14,154 bases of DNA from an uncultured Eubacteriaceae bacterium (GTDB lineage Bacteria; Bacillota; Clostridia; Eubacteriales; UBA1433): positions 1 through 14,154 of the forward strand of contig CALFLU010000071.1 of assembly GCA_937880125.1 (NCBI GenBank). The letters run 5' to 3'. The notes below the pieces were generated by a model, which saw only the letters and a list, made by a program, of their open reading frames with translations, searched no databases and was not told the DNA's origin. This document shows positions 13,643 through 14,154 of the stretch, in pieces. The number at the start of each line of letters is the position of its first letter. Within the stretch, counting starts at the first letter, position 1. Position numbers and translations under genes: made by a program.

Positions 13643-14154
13643 ATGAAAGTAGTAGAGATAAAACCGAGAAAACTCAAAGGCGCTATCGATGTTCCTTCGT
13701 CAAAGAGCTATGCACACCGTGCAATTATAGGTGCTTTGCTTGCAGAAGGCACCTCCACGATTCATGATGTGACATTGTGTGACGATGTGATGGCAACTTT
13801 GCGGGCTGCTGAGCAGTTGGGTGCGCAAACAGATTATATTGTCGACAAAAAACCCGACTTGTTTACGTTAAAAATAACGGGAAGCAGTCCGATGAATATT
13901 GACAATAACCTAATCGACTGCAGGCAAAGTGCGGCAACGCTGCGATTTTTGCTTCCGCTGGTTTTAACGACAAATGAGGAATTTGTTTTTACGGCACAGG
14001 GCAGACTTATAGAGCGTCCCTTGGACGATATGTATGAAATTATGTCTCGTGATGAGGTTATATATGAAAACAATTACGGCAAACTGCCGTTGCGCTTGTC
14101 GGGGATGCTAAAGGGCGGTGCCTATACGTTGGATACGTCCATTACCTCACAAAC
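13643..14154 (+). CDS. aroA: EPSP synthase (3-phosphoshikimate 1-carboxyvinyltransferase), 5' part
   Basis: AroA condenses shikimate-3-phosphate with phosphoenolpyruvate. Only the first 170 residues are in the window; the frame is open at the end. It begins MKVVEIKPRKLKGAIDVPSS and has the phosphate-binding SSKSYAHRA (19-27), the DD..AT....LG segment (47-60), DCRQSAATLRFLLPL (92-106) and GRLIERPLDD (120-129). The segment QSAATLRF aligns with E. coli NAGTAMRP, so Ala97 stands where E. coli has Gly96, as in naturally glyphosate-insensitive class II enzymes. A site AGAGG lies at 13632-13636, six bases before the ATG. It is coupled to aroB in a shikimate operon that probably continues past the window. 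Confidence 0.94.
   Translation, partial: MKVVEIKPRKLKGAIDVPSSKSYAHRAIIGALLAEGTSTIHDVTLCDDVMATLRAAEQLGAQTDYIVDKKPDLFTLKITGSSPMNIDNNLIDCRQSAATLRFLLPLVLTTNEEFVFTAQGRLIERPLDDMYEIMSRDEVIYENNYGKLPLRLSGMLKGGAYTLDTSITSQ

Overview
The window looks like a chromosomal segment from a Bacillota bacterium, most likely of the Clostridia. The evidence is the gene content: an mcsA-mcsB-clpC protein-arginine-phosphorylation operon, a tsaE-tsaB-rimI-tsaD cluster, Shine-Dalgarno sites of the AGGAG/GAGG type, and moderately low GC with TTG-rich leucine usage. The species cannot be named from the sequence. Almost everything is tightly packed housekeeping DNA, and no intergenic gap exceeds about 140 bases.

Layout. 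(1) 57-3844, plus strand: tRNA t6A biosynthesis genes tsaE, tsaB and tsaD, with rimI and a secreted/membrane bactofilin-like protein placed between tsaB and tsaD. The genes overlap or nearly touch, so they probably form one operon whose promoter lies before the window. The first 104 bases form a near-perfect inverted repeat that may be an assembly artefact. (2) 3851-4585, minus strand: a lone FabG-like short-chain dehydrogenase, ending 6 bases from the tsaD stop. (3) 4586-4714: a divergent intergenic region with a good promoter and two dyads. (4) 4715-9491, plus strand: a RayT/Y1-type HUH transposase-like protein, then mcsA, mcsB and clpC, closed by a strong bidirectional terminator at 9496-9526. 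The usual first gene of this operon, ctsR, is absent and the HUH protein occupies its place. (5) 9525-11281, minus strand: panB-panE, the two steps from ketoisovalerate to pantoate, with a consensus-like promoter at 11311-11339. (6) 11421-14154, plus strand: an M29 aminopeptidase, then aroB and the 5' part of aroA (cut by the window end), with an extended -10 promoter at 11358-11387.

Function. TsaB/TsaD/TsaE make the threonylcarbamoyl transfer complex for t6A37 in ANN-decoding tRNAs, and RimI is a GNAT that often travels with them. McsA/McsB mark proteins with phosphoarginine and ClpC unfolds them for ClpP. PanB/PanE feed CoA synthesis. AroB/AroA belong to the shikimate pathway.

The points most worth a second look are the HUH protein in the ctsR slot, a possible element end overlapping its promoter, loss of the McsB allosteric phosphoarginine motif, an Ala at the position of E. 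coli EPSP synthase Gly96, an atypical PanB motif, and the terminal inverted repeat. No clear new defence or mobile system, CRISPR array, tRNA or rRNA was found.
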